A DNA stretch of 6,503 nucleotides from an uncultured Holosporaceae bacterium (GTDB taxonomy: Bacteria; Pseudomonadota; Alphaproteobacteria; RUG11792): the NCBI GenBank assembly GCA_947285985.1, contig CAMYPB010000045.1, positions 1 to 6,503 on the forward strand, written 5' to 3'. This document shows, piece after piece, positions 1 to 5,386 of this stretch (positions are counted from its first letter, which is position 1; each line of letters begins with the position of its first letter). The position numbers were made by a program, and so were the translations under genes. Below the pieces are notes generated by a model, which worked only from the letters and a program-made list of their open reading frames with translations, did no database searches and had not been told where the DNA came from.

Positions 1-49
1 GAATAGAACCCATAAAATACGCCAACAAACATAAAAAAATAAAATTCAT
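1..49 (-). CDS. plsY: PlsY-like glycerol-3-phosphate acyltransferase, N-terminal fragment (runs off the window)
   Basis: Reading leftwards from an ATG at 47-49, the frame stays open to the window edge and gives MNFIFLCLLAYFMGSI. A hydrophobic start followed by AYxxGSI(P) within about 16 residues is the typical beginning of PlsY, the inner-membrane enzyme that transfers an acyl group from acyl-phosphate to glycerol-3-phosphate in phospholipid synthesis. The next base is C on the coding strand, compatible with the expected proline codon. In-frame stop codons lie a short way upstream, so this ATG is the only usual start codon available. I see no clear Shine-Dalgarno sequence. The gene follows mltG in the same direction after a 60-base AT-rich gap with no obvious terminator, so cotranscription is possible. 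Only 16 codons are visible, so the name rests on a short motif. Confidence 0.6.
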   Translation of the reverse strand, partial: MNFIFLCLLAYFMGSI

Positions 50-109
50 GATAAGTTTATAAATTATAAAATTTTATGAAGATTATTATCCAATAAGATG
101 TTTATTTTA

Positions 110-1027
110 TCAATGATTTTCTTTAGATTGCTTTTTATTTTTGATGTGCTGTTCATAATCCTTTGAAAAAGAATGATGATGAGTATTCGGATCTGCAACA
201 AAATATAAAAAATTCGTATTCGATGGTTTCATACTCGCAAGAATAGATTTCCTTCCAGGACAACATATTGGGGAAGGAGGGAGTCCATTATTTCGATATG
301 TGTTGTATGGAGATTTGAAGAATAAATCATTTTTGTTCAATTTATGATCAATTTTTCCATAACCATTTGAAAGAGCGTATATAACAGTTGGACAACTTTG
401 CAGTCTCATATTGATCTTCAGTCTATTGTTGTAGACGGACGATATGAGAGCCCGTTCCTCGTCAATTGACGTCTCCTTTTCAATGATCGACGCAATAATC
501 ATGATTTTTTCTATCTCTTTTTTCGTTTTGTTTTTGAGATTTTTTTGTATAAAATTTTGCATTTCATTTTTCATTTTTTGAATTATATCCTCCCTGGAAT
601 CCCCTTTTTTATAGAAGTATGTATCGGGCATGAGGGATCCTTCATCTGGTATATCCTTGACATCCCCCCTCAAAGAATCCGTTTCATACAATTTTTGAAC
701 GATCATCTTTGTTGTCATACCCTCTGGAAAAGTTATCTTTCGAGTTATCGTATCGCCTGAGATCATCCGATATATAAGAGATATCGAAGTCTCTCCATAA
801 TGTATCTCATATTCCCCACGATTTATCATATCGCGTATGAAGGGGATATACGATATAATTCCAAAAGATACGGCCTTCCCAAATGATCCGTCCATTTCAA
901 TCGTCTCATAAAGATCCTCGTTCCTCTCGAGAAATATAGAGTGATCTGGAACATAACTCTTCTGGAAGAATGAAGTACCCAGAAATATAGATAAAGAAAT
1001 AAACAAATAAAAAATATACTTTAACAC
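110..1027 (-). CDS. mltG: Endolytic murein transglycosylase MltG (YceG family)
   Basis: MltG is an inner-membrane lytic transglycosylase that cuts nascent peptidoglycan glycan strands and so sets their length. One N-terminal membrane segment (about residues 2-18 from the GTG start) precedes a periplasmic region. A LysM-like stretch with the ITFPEGMT motif lies near residue 100. The catalytic domain carries ASIIEKET (probable catalytic Glu183), NNRL, LQSCPTVIYAL, SPYNTYRNNGLPP and LYFVADP followed by a His-rich HHHSFS. The frame extends upstream to 1087, but those codons lie inside tRNA-Val and give the usual nonsense peptide, so that start is rejected. GTG at 1027 is the first usual start codon after the tRNA and leaves 305 aa, slightly short for the family (about 340). 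TTG at 1006 is the alternative. Neither has a good ribosome binding site. The usual Asp of the QSDPT motif is Cys212 here, and CC255-256 sits in the GLPP-PG loop. Confidence 0.93.
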   Translation of the reverse strand: MLKYIFYLFISLSIFLGTSFFQKSYVPDHSIFLERNEDLYETIEMDGSFGKAVSFGIISYIPFIRDMINRGEYEIHYGETSISLIYRMISGDTITRKITFPEGMTTKMIVQKLYETDSLRGDVKDIPDEGSLMPDTYFYKKGDSREDIIQKMKNEMQNFIQKNLKNKTKKEIEKIMIIASIIEKETSIDEERALISSVYNNRLKINMRLQSCPTVIYALSNGYGKIDHKLNKNDLFFKSPYNTYRNNGLPPSPICCPGRKSILASMKPSNTNFLYFVADPNTHHHSFSKDYEQHIKNKKQSKENH

Positions 1028-1050
1028 GAAATATACAGAGAAAAAACGAA

Positions 1051-1125
1051 TGGTGGTCACAACAGGGATCGAACCTGTGACCCCCACGATGTCAACGTGG
1101 TGCTCTACCTCTGAGCTATATGACC
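1051..1125 (-). tRNA. tRNA-Val, anticodon GAC
   Basis: The 75-nt minus-strand sequence folds into a full cloverleaf. It has a 7-bp acceptor (GGTCATA with TGTGACC, one T-G wobble), a D stem GCTC/GAGC, an anticodon stem CCACG/CGTGG around loop TTGACAT, a five-base variable loop, and a T stem ACAGG/CCTGT around TTCGATC. Discriminator A and the CCA end are encoded. Anticodon GAC reads valine codons GTC and GTT. A promoter lies just upstream, and mltG begins 23 bases beyond the 3' end on the same strand. Confidence 0.97.
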
Positions 1126-1142
1126 AAATCCATGCTTAAGAT

Positions 1143-1171
1143 ATTATCATATTTTCATAATTTTGCAACAA
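1143..1171 (-). promoter_or_regulatory. Sigma70-type promoter for tRNA-Val (and probably mltG)
   Basis: On the minus strand, TTGTTG (1166-1171) is separated by exactly 17 bases from GATAAT (1143-1148, five of six to consensus). The -10 ends 17 bases before the mature tRNA 5' end, which suits a short 5' leader for RNase P to remove. The terminator of the previous gene ends only 18 bases upstream of the -35, so this unit needs its own promoter. No terminator is visible between the tRNA and mltG, so the promoter probably drives both. Confidence 0.6.
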
Positions 1172-1189
1172 CTTTTTTATTTTAGACGC

Positions 1190-1226
1190 AAAAAAAATAG
1201 GATCCTGAAATTTCTAGCAGAATCCT
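1190..1226 (-). terminator. Intrinsic terminator downstream of the 117-aa gene
   Basis: On the minus strand, AGGATTCTG (1218-1226) pairs with CAGGATCCT (1199-1207) over nine base pairs with one G-U wobble, around a 10-base loop. After a single A comes a run of eight T (1190-1197). It lies 15 bases past the stop codon of the gene at 1242-1595 and separates that gene from the tRNA-Val promoter. Confidence 0.85.
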
Positions 1227-1241
1227 TATCATAATATGTCA

Positions 1242-1595
1242 TCAATCCAAATGTGGATTATTTATACAAAATTCTCGATATTGATTATCTGTGATATTTT
1301 CTTCATCGAAATCTATAATTTTTCCTTTCATATCTGAGGAACGATGATCATCATATTTTGAAGAGGAACGACGAGGTTTTCTCTGTTTTTTTGGGGCCCA
1401 TGGAAAGGATGTTCCATCATCGTATGTCACGATATACTCCTCATTTCGACTATCAACCTTCCTCTTTGATACGACATTTGACGCACGATCATTTTGAAGG
1501 AAGACATCCGGATCGGGAACAGGAATAGACGTACTAGAAAATCCCTCACAAGCAAATATAATTGAGATTATCCCAAATATAGCATAAGTATTCAT
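1242..1595 (-). CDS. Small exported protein of unknown function with a strongly basic patch
   Basis: A 117-aa protein that I do not recognise. Residues 1-20 have a short hydrophobic core ending IIFACEGFSS. This could be an ordinary signal peptide, or a poor lipobox with Cys16 as the lipidated residue (Phe at -2 is unusual). The remainder is polar and probably largely disordered: a proline-rich start (IPVPDPDVF), a short beta-like EEYIVTYDDGTSFPW stretch, a basic cluster PKKQRKPRR (68-76) followed by serines and histidine, then an acidic tail (FDEENITDN) with a second Cys at 110. The start is supported by AGGA nine bases upstream. That AGGA lies inside one arm of a perfect 12-bp inverted repeat, so translation may be controlled by structure. 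A terminator follows the gene. It is real in my judgement because of its signal sequence, ribosome binding site and terminator, but no function can be assigned. Confidence 0.7.
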   Translation of the reverse strand: MNTYAIFGIISIIFACEGFSSTSIPVPDPDVFLQNDRASNVVSKRKVDSRNEEYIVTYDDGTSFPWAPKKQRKPRRSSSKYDDHRSSDMKGKIIDFDEENITDNQYREFCINNPHLD

Positions 1596-1639
1596 AAAAA
1601 AGTATCCTATAAAAACGAGTATTCTTATTATAGGATACT
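1596..1639 (-). terminator. Perfect 12-bp hairpin plus T tract: terminator of the upstream gene, with the next gene's ribosome binding site in its arm
   Basis: AGTATCCTATAA and TTATAGGATACT (1601-1612 and 1628-1639 on the plus strand) are perfect inverted repeats around a 15-base loop. Read on the minus strand, the hairpin starts 37 bases after the stop codon of the gene at 1677-2165. It is followed by five T (1596-1600), then directly by the ATG of the 117-aa gene. The stem is AT-rich (3 of 12 pairs are G-C), so termination may be partial. The descending arm contains AGGA (1605-1608), the Shine-Dalgarno of the following gene, so the folded RNA would also hide that site. Confidence 0.6.
1627..1632 (-). 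promoter_or_regulatory. Possible -10 element (TATAAT) of the 117-aa gene
   Basis: A perfect TATAAT on the minus strand spans the 3' end of the first hairpin arm. Transcription from it would begin within the loop and make an mRNA without the first arm, leaving the AGGA ribosome binding site free. There is no convincing -35 at 16-18 bases, and such hexamers are common in AT-rich DNA, so this is weak. Confidence 0.25.
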
Positions 1640-1676
1640 ATATTGTTTTTATATTTGCAATTATAAATGTTTCTTG

Positions 1677-2165
1677 TCACAATTGATCAAATAGTCCATG
1701 ATAAGTTGATTTGAGAAATTGAACAATAAAGTCCATATCCCAAATATCAAACCTCTCACAACCTGGCGCATCATCAATTTTACATGGTGAAACAGAATAT
1801 GATCTCGTTTGATAATTCCAAAACAATATATGATATTTATTATTATCTACATCATTGAAAACTACGACGGGAAGATTTCCATCATAACCATTTTTCACAA
1901 TACGATTGACAATATTCACTCTTTTTATGAGCCTACTAAATTTTTCGGAATATTCTACATTGACTGTTGGAACTCCATAATCTGGAACCCAATCAATTCC
2001 ACATGGGGCCATCGCAACGATTTCTCCATCCCTATCGAGTGCAAACATATCAACATATCGACCCCGAACAACAGGGAATATCATGATAGGATCATAAGAA
2101 TACCCGATATTCAAAAGACTGATAACTCCCACACATAATAAACTCTTGATTTTCATAAAACACAT
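1677..2165 (-). CDS. Exported protein of unknown function with three cysteines
   Basis: A 162-aa protein that I do not recognise. The frame extends to a GTG at 2183, but ATG at 2165 is preferred: GGGGAG (2176-2181) lies 10 bases before it, and the likely promoter would leave the GTG with no leader. The N-terminus (MCFMKIK, then a hydrophobic core to about residue 20, then GYS before YDP) looks like a Sec signal peptide. The mature part is compact rather than disordered. It starts with DPIMIFPVVRGRYVDMFALD, contains beta-rich NLPVVVFNDVDNNKYHILFW, and has cysteines at about 55, 128 and 136, the last two in PCKIDDAPGC. It ends with an amphipathic FIVQFLKSTYHGLFDQL helix. It has its own promoter and a hairpin terminator, so it is probably a single-gene unit whose transcripts may read through into the 117-aa gene. 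Confidence 0.7.
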   Translation of the reverse strand: MCFMKIKSLLCVGVISLLNIGYSYDPIMIFPVVRGRYVDMFALDRDGEIVAMAPCGIDWVPDYGVPTVNVEYSEKFSRLIKRVNIVNRIVKNGYDGNLPVVVFNDVDNNKYHILFWNYQTRSYSVSPCKIDDAPGCERFDIWDMDFIVQFLKSTYHGLFDQL

Positions 2166-2175
2166 AAATAAAAAA

Positions 2176-2181
2176 CTCCCC
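2176..2181 (-). promoter_or_regulatory. Ribosome binding site that fixes the start at 2165
   Basis: GGGGAG on the minus strand lies 10 bases before the ATG at 2163-2165. It is 19 bases from the next ATG (2154-2156) and overlaps the codons just after the GTG at 2183, so it supports only the 2165 start. Confidence 0.6.
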
Positions 2182-2190
2182 ACATAATAT

Positions 2191-2219
2191 ATTGTAAGAT
2201 AATTTCAATATATGAGCAA
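2191..2219 (-). promoter_or_regulatory. Probable promoter of the 162-aa exported protein
   Basis: On the minus strand, TTGCTC (2214-2219) is 17 bases from TACAAT (2191-2196, five of six to consensus). The expected transcription start is near 2184, giving a leader of about 20 bases that holds the GGGGAG ribosome binding site. The pnt terminator ends just upstream at 2248. Confidence 0.45.
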
Positions 2220-2247
2220 TCAAGACAATTTTATGGAAATTTTAGAT

Positions 2248-2285
2248 AAAAAAACACCACTCTTTTGAATATATAAGAAGTGGTG
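2248..2285 (-). terminator. Intrinsic terminator of the pnt operon
   Basis: On the minus strand, CACCACT (2279-2285) pairs with AGTGGTG (2255-2261), with possible further pairing inside between TCTT and AAGA, followed by seven T (2248-2254). It begins 12 bases after the pntB stop codon. Confidence 0.85.
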
Positions 2286-2297
2286 ATTTATTATTTA

Positions 2298-3704
2298 TTA
2301 GTTATTTTCTTTCAAGCATTTCAATATATTTTCAGAGACTTTTTTAGCATCTCCTAGGATCATCATTGTATTGCTCTGATAGAAGAGGGGATTATCGATA
2401 CCTGCGTATCCCGATGCCAATGATCTTTTCACGAATAATATGGTCCGTGCTTTTTCAACGTCTAAAACGGGCATACCGTATATTGGGGATGATGGATCAT
2501 TCTTTGCAGACGGGTTTGTTATGTCATTTGCTCCGATCACGAGGACGACATCCGTATTTGAGAAATCGTGATTGATTTCGTCTATTTCGAGGACATCGTC
2601 GTATGGGATATTGGCCTCTGCTAACAAAACGTTCATATGTCCTGGCATACGTCCAGCGACAGGATGGATTGCATATCGAACGGTTATCCCTTCATTTTTC
2701 AAGATATCTGCGATTTCTTTTATTGCGTGTTGGGCCTGAGCAACGGCCATTCCATACCCTGGAACAACGATCAAGGAACTCGCATTTTTCATTATGAAAG
2801 ATGCGTCCTCCGGACTACACAATTTGACATTCGCGTGATTTTGAGAATTTTGATTGTTATTTGATGAGGATGAAGACGTCTCAGAATTAACCCCCCCTAA
2901 AATAACGTTGAAAAGGGAGCGATTCATACCCTTACACATGATATGACTCAATATCGCCCCAGACGTTCCAACGAGAGCCCCCGTTATGATGAGGAGATTA
3001 TTTTGGAGGGTGAGTCCTATTCCAGATGCTGCCCATCCTGAGTATGAGTTCAACATCGAGACAATAACGGGCATATCGGCCCCTCCAATTGGAAGAATCA
3101 ACAATAATCCAAGTATTAATGATATAAAAGTGATGATAACAAAGAGTATAGAGGATGGTTCATAAACGAAATATCCAATAACTGAAAGTATGGATATTCC
3201 AAGAAGAAGATTCAATTTATGTTGTCCTTTGAATGAGAGGGGTTTTCCCTTTAAAATTCCTTGAAGCTTCATGAAAGCGATGAGAGACCCTGTGAAAGTT
3301 ATGGCTCCTATCGCAGATCCAAGGGACATTTCTATGAGACTTCCGAAAGGAATTATATTCTCTATACCGAACGCATTTGGATTGTAATACGCGGAAAACG
3401 CAACGAAAACCGCGGAAAGTCCAACGAGACTATGAAACGCAGCGACAAGTTGAGGAAGAGATGTCATACTAATCTTCTTCGCAATGATATACCCAATTCC
3501 TCCCCCTATAATAATCGCAAGTATTATGAATTTATAAGTCATAATATTTGGGAGGAAAATAGTTGTGAGAACTGCGATAGACATCCCAAGGATTCCAAAA
3601 ATATTTCCCTTTTGCGAGGTTGAAGCGGATGAGAGACCTCTAAGCGACAATATAAACAATATCGACGAGATCAAATAAAAAAACATTGATGTTTCTATAG
3701 ACAT
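2298..3704 (-). CDS. pntB: NAD(P) transhydrogenase beta subunit, PntB
   Basis: This is the beta subunit of the proton-translocating transhydrogenase, which uses the proton gradient to pass hydride from NADH to NADP+. At 468 aa it is full length. Residues 1-270 form the multi-helix membrane domain, with SLRGLSSASTSQKGN near the start, MTSLPQLVAAFHSLVGL containing His91 (matching the proton-channel His of E. coli PntB, from memory), and MLNSYSGWAASGIGL. A Ser/Asn-rich linker follows (about 274-292). Residues 300-468 are the NADP(H)-binding domain III: VPGYGMAVAQAQH, HPVAGRMPGHMNVLLAEA, VVLVIGANDITNP, SPIYGMPVLDV, KRSLASGYAGIDNPLFY and LGDAK. GGAG lies 10 bases before the ATG. The gene follows pntAB after 23 bases and ends the operon with a terminator. 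A run of seven G precedes the linker codons. Confidence 0.97.
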   Translation of the reverse strand: MSIETSMFFYLISSILFILSLRGLSSASTSQKGNIFGILGMSIAVLTTIFLPNIMTYKFIILAIIIGGGIGYIIAKKISMTSLPQLVAAFHSLVGLSAVFVAFSAYYNPNAFGIENIIPFGSLIEMSLGSAIGAITFTGSLIAFMKLQGILKGKPLSFKGQHKLNLLLGISILSVIGYFVYEPSSILFVIITFISLILGLLLILPIGGADMPVIVSMLNSYSGWAASGIGLTLQNNLLIITGALVGTSGAILSHIMCKGMNRSLFNVILGGVNSETSSSSSNNNQNSQNHANVKLCSPEDASFIMKNASSLIVVPGYGMAVAQAQHAIKEIADILKNEGITVRYAIHPVAGRMPGHMNVLLAEANIPYDDVLEIDEINHDFSNTDVVLVIGANDITNPSAKNDPSSPIYGMPVLDVEKARTILFVKRSLASGYAGIDNPLFYQSNTMMILGDAKKVSENILKCLKENN

Positions 3705-3727
3705 TTGTATTTATCTCCATAAAAAAT

Positions 3728-4021
3728 TTATTTCTTTTTGGAAGAGAACATAGAAAGCATTCTATGAGTTAGATAGAATCCGCCGACTATATTGATAGAC
3801 GCCAAGAGAACGGCGAAAAACCCAAAGATCGACGAAATATTGATATCGAGAGAAGAATTCTCTATTCCACACGCTAAAATCCCCCCAATAATAATAACAC
3901 TCGAAATCGCGTTTGTGACGGACATGAGAGGAGAATGAAGAGCGGGTGTGACCTTCAAAACAACATAATATCCAACAAAACAGGCGAGTATAAAAACAGT
4001 TAAACTAAATATAAATGGCAT
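3728..4021 (-). CDS. pntAB: NAD(P) transhydrogenase alpha subunit, membrane part (PntAB)
   Basis: A 97-aa membrane protein equivalent to the C-terminal part of the single-chain E. coli PntA. Three hydrophobic helices are visible (about 2-22, 37-52 and 65-85), with the family motifs VTPALHSPLMSVTNAISSVII and GGFYLTHRML. The C-terminus is basic (SSKKK). It forms part of the proton-conducting membrane domain with PntB. The ATG begins two bases after the pntAA stop codon. AAGGAG (4029-4034), within the last pntAA codons, sits seven bases upstream, so translation is probably coupled. Confidence 0.95.
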   Translation of the reverse strand: MPFIFSLTVFILACFVGYYVVLKVTPALHSPLMSVTNAISSVIIIGGILACGIENSSLDINISSIFGFFAVLLASINIVGGFYLTHRMLSMFSSKKK

Positions 4022-4023
4022 TT

Positions 4024-5157
4024 TTATTCTCCTTCTTCTATTTGAAATCTTGGATTAATTATTTTTTCATTGGCTGTTAGGAGGGTGGACTTTATGATCT
4101 CGTCTTCTATGAGCTCAACATCCCCAACCTCCTCAAGATTCCTCGATAATAACTCGAAAAATGCGAACATATTCTTGGCATACATCCTGCTCGCGTCATA
4201 AGGTATGAGACTCAAGATATTCTCAAAACCAACGATTTTGACTCCATTATGCTCAATTGTTTTTCCATGCTGCGTTAATTCGCAATTTCCCCCCGTTTCA
4301 GATGCGAGATCTATAATAATCGATCCATGTTTCATTGTATCAACCATATCGGATTTTATGATAACCGGAGCATTCTTGAATGGAATCTGAGCGGTCGTTA
4401 TGATAATGTCCTGACTTGGAATAACACTCCTCAATTTTTCTTCCTGAGCTTTTTTGTAGGCCTCACTCGTTTCTTTCGCGTATACTCCATCCTGTTTTTC
4501 AGATTCATCAACAAAATCAACATCAACGAATTTCGCACCTAAACTTTCAACCTGTTCCTTCGCGGATGATCTGACATCGAAGGCCTGAACAATCGCTCCG
4601 AGGCGCCTTGCAGTTGCGATTGCTTGAAGTCCTGCGACTCCCGCTCCAACGATTAAAACTTTCGCAGCAGGAATCGTTCCGGCAGTCGTCATCATGAGGG
4701 GGAGGGCCCTATTCAACATATGAGATGCCTCAATAACAGCCTTATACCCCGCAAGACTACTCTGCGAACTCAAAACGTCCATATACTGCGCCCTCGTTGT
4801 TCTTGGAATGAGGTCGAGGGCGAAGGATGTTATAGCATTCTCCTCGAATAATCTGAGATTATCCCTATTTATATGAGGCTTTTGAATACCTATCAAAATC
4901 GCGTTCTTCAATCTTCGAGCGGTCTTGTTGAGAAGGGGATTGATGGAAAAAACAACATCACATTCCTCAACATTCTTCGCATTGATGACATATCCCCCAA
5001 CAGATTCATACATCTCATTCAAAAACCCGGCCTTCTTTCCCGCATCCTCATCAACGAAAACTTCATGACCTAAATCAACAAGCTTCTTGCAGATATCTGG
5101 AGTTATGGAAACACGAGACTCATGCTCGAGCTCTTCCTTCAAAATCAATAATTGCAT
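4024..5157 (-). CDS. pntAA: NAD(P) transhydrogenase alpha subunit, soluble NAD(H)-binding part (PntAA)
   Basis: This is the soluble domain I subunit, which binds NADH and donates hydride to NADP+ on PntB. At 377 aa it has the length of three-subunit transhydrogenases such as that of Rhodospirillum rubrum. The N-terminus MQLLILKEELEHESRVSITP aligns with the family from its first residue, which fixes the start. RTTRAQYMDVLSSQ (119-132) contains the Arg119/Gln124/Asp127 set expected at the hydride-transfer site. The Rossmann loop GAGVAG (171-176) is followed by FDVRSSAKEQVESLGAKF, with Asp194 placed to bind the NAD ribose. IITTAQIP and IDLASETGGNCE are also typical. The gene is first in pntAA-pntAB-pntB. 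Its ribosome binding site is poor: AAAAGG lies only two bases before the ATG, and the likely promoter leaves a very short leader. Confidence 0.96.
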   Translation of the reverse strand: MQLLILKEELEHESRVSITPDICKKLVDLGHEVFVDEDAGKKAGFLNEMYESVGGYVINAKNVEECDVVFSINPLLNKTARRLKNAILIGIQKPHINRDNLRLFEENAITSFALDLIPRTTRAQYMDVLSSQSSLAGYKAVIEASHMLNRALPLMMTTAGTIPAAKVLIVGAGVAGLQAIATARRLGAIVQAFDVRSSAKEQVESLGAKFVDVDFVDESEKQDGVYAKETSEAYKKAQEEKLRSVIPSQDIIITTAQIPFKNAPVIIKSDMVDTMKHGSIIIDLASETGGNCELTQHGKTIEHNGVKIVGFENILSLIPYDASRMYAKNMFAFFELLSRNLEEVGDVELIEDEIIKSTLLTANEKIINPRFQIEEGE

Positions 5158-5172
5158 AACCTTTTCGTTTCT

Positions 5173-5201
5173 ATTATAAACTTTTCATCACACTAAATGA
5201 A
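5173..5201 (-). promoter_or_regulatory. Probable promoter of the pnt operon
   Basis: On the minus strand a perfect TATAAT (5173-5178) is preceded after 17 bases by TTCATT (5196-5201), a weak -35 with three of six matches. The -10 ends 15 bases before the pntAA ATG, so the mRNA leader would be only about 8 bases. Confidence 0.45.
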
Positions 5202-5305
5202 TTTATCGCATTTTTGAGATTAAAAAGCAAGAGATCATTCCTAAATTATTTTGAGCATATCTATCTACTTTATTTTTATTAACAATTCTTTAATATTTAT
5301 GTGCG

Positions 5306-5311
5306 TATAAT
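5306..5311 (+). promoter_or_regulatory. Possible -10 element of the ankyrin-repeat gene
   Basis: A perfect TATAAT on the plus strand lies 75 bases before the ATG at 5387. TTAACA at 5279-5284 resembles a -35 but is 21 bases away, which is too far for a normal promoter, so a regulator may be needed or this hexamer may be chance. The rest of the 229-base divergent spacer (5158-5386) is AT-rich, and I see no gene in it. Confidence 0.35.
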
Positions 5312-5370
5312 ATTTATAGTAGAGAGATTGTTTGTGCTCTATACTTTTTGAAAAATATAGTGATAAATTG

Positions 5371-5376
5371 GGAGGA
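5371..5376 (+). promoter_or_regulatory. Strong ribosome binding site deciding the start at 5387
   Basis: GGAGGA on the plus strand lies 10 bases before the ATG at 5387-5389. The frame is open back to a TTG at 5348, but that codon has no ribosome binding site and would place a charged extension ahead of the signal peptide. Confidence 0.8.
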
Positions 5377-5386
5377 GAAAATTTAT

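Noticed and set aside
1028..1087. Upstream extension of the mltG frame (ATG at 1087) as the N-terminus of the protein
   Set aside because: Most of these codons lie inside the well-folded tRNA-Val gene, and the peptide is the usual translation of a tRNA. The protein must start after the tRNA.
1809..2138. Plus-strand open frame of 109 codons opposite the 162-aa gene
   Set aside because: Ile/Tyr-rich shadow without a ribosome binding site. The minus-strand gene has a promoter, ribosome binding site, signal peptide and terminator.
2166..2183. GTG at 2183 as start of the 162-aa protein
   Set aside because: The ribosome binding site GGGGAG overlaps the codons just after this GTG and serves ATG 2165. 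The likely promoter would leave the GTG with almost no leader.
3261..3623. Plus-strand open frame of 120 codons opposite pntB
   Set aside because: pntB is unmistakable on the other strand. The shadow is an Arg/Lys/Glu/Asn-rich sequence with no recognisable features.
5312..5345. Inverted repeat TAGAG/CTCTA in the leader of the ankyrin-repeat gene as a regulatory site
   Set aside because: Only five base pairs with imperfect flanks, which is not distinguishable from chance in AT-rich DNA.
5348..5386. TTG at 5348 as start of the ankyrin-repeat protein
   Set aside because: It has no ribosome binding site and would add a charged stretch before the signal peptide. GGAGGA sits at the right distance for ATG 5387.
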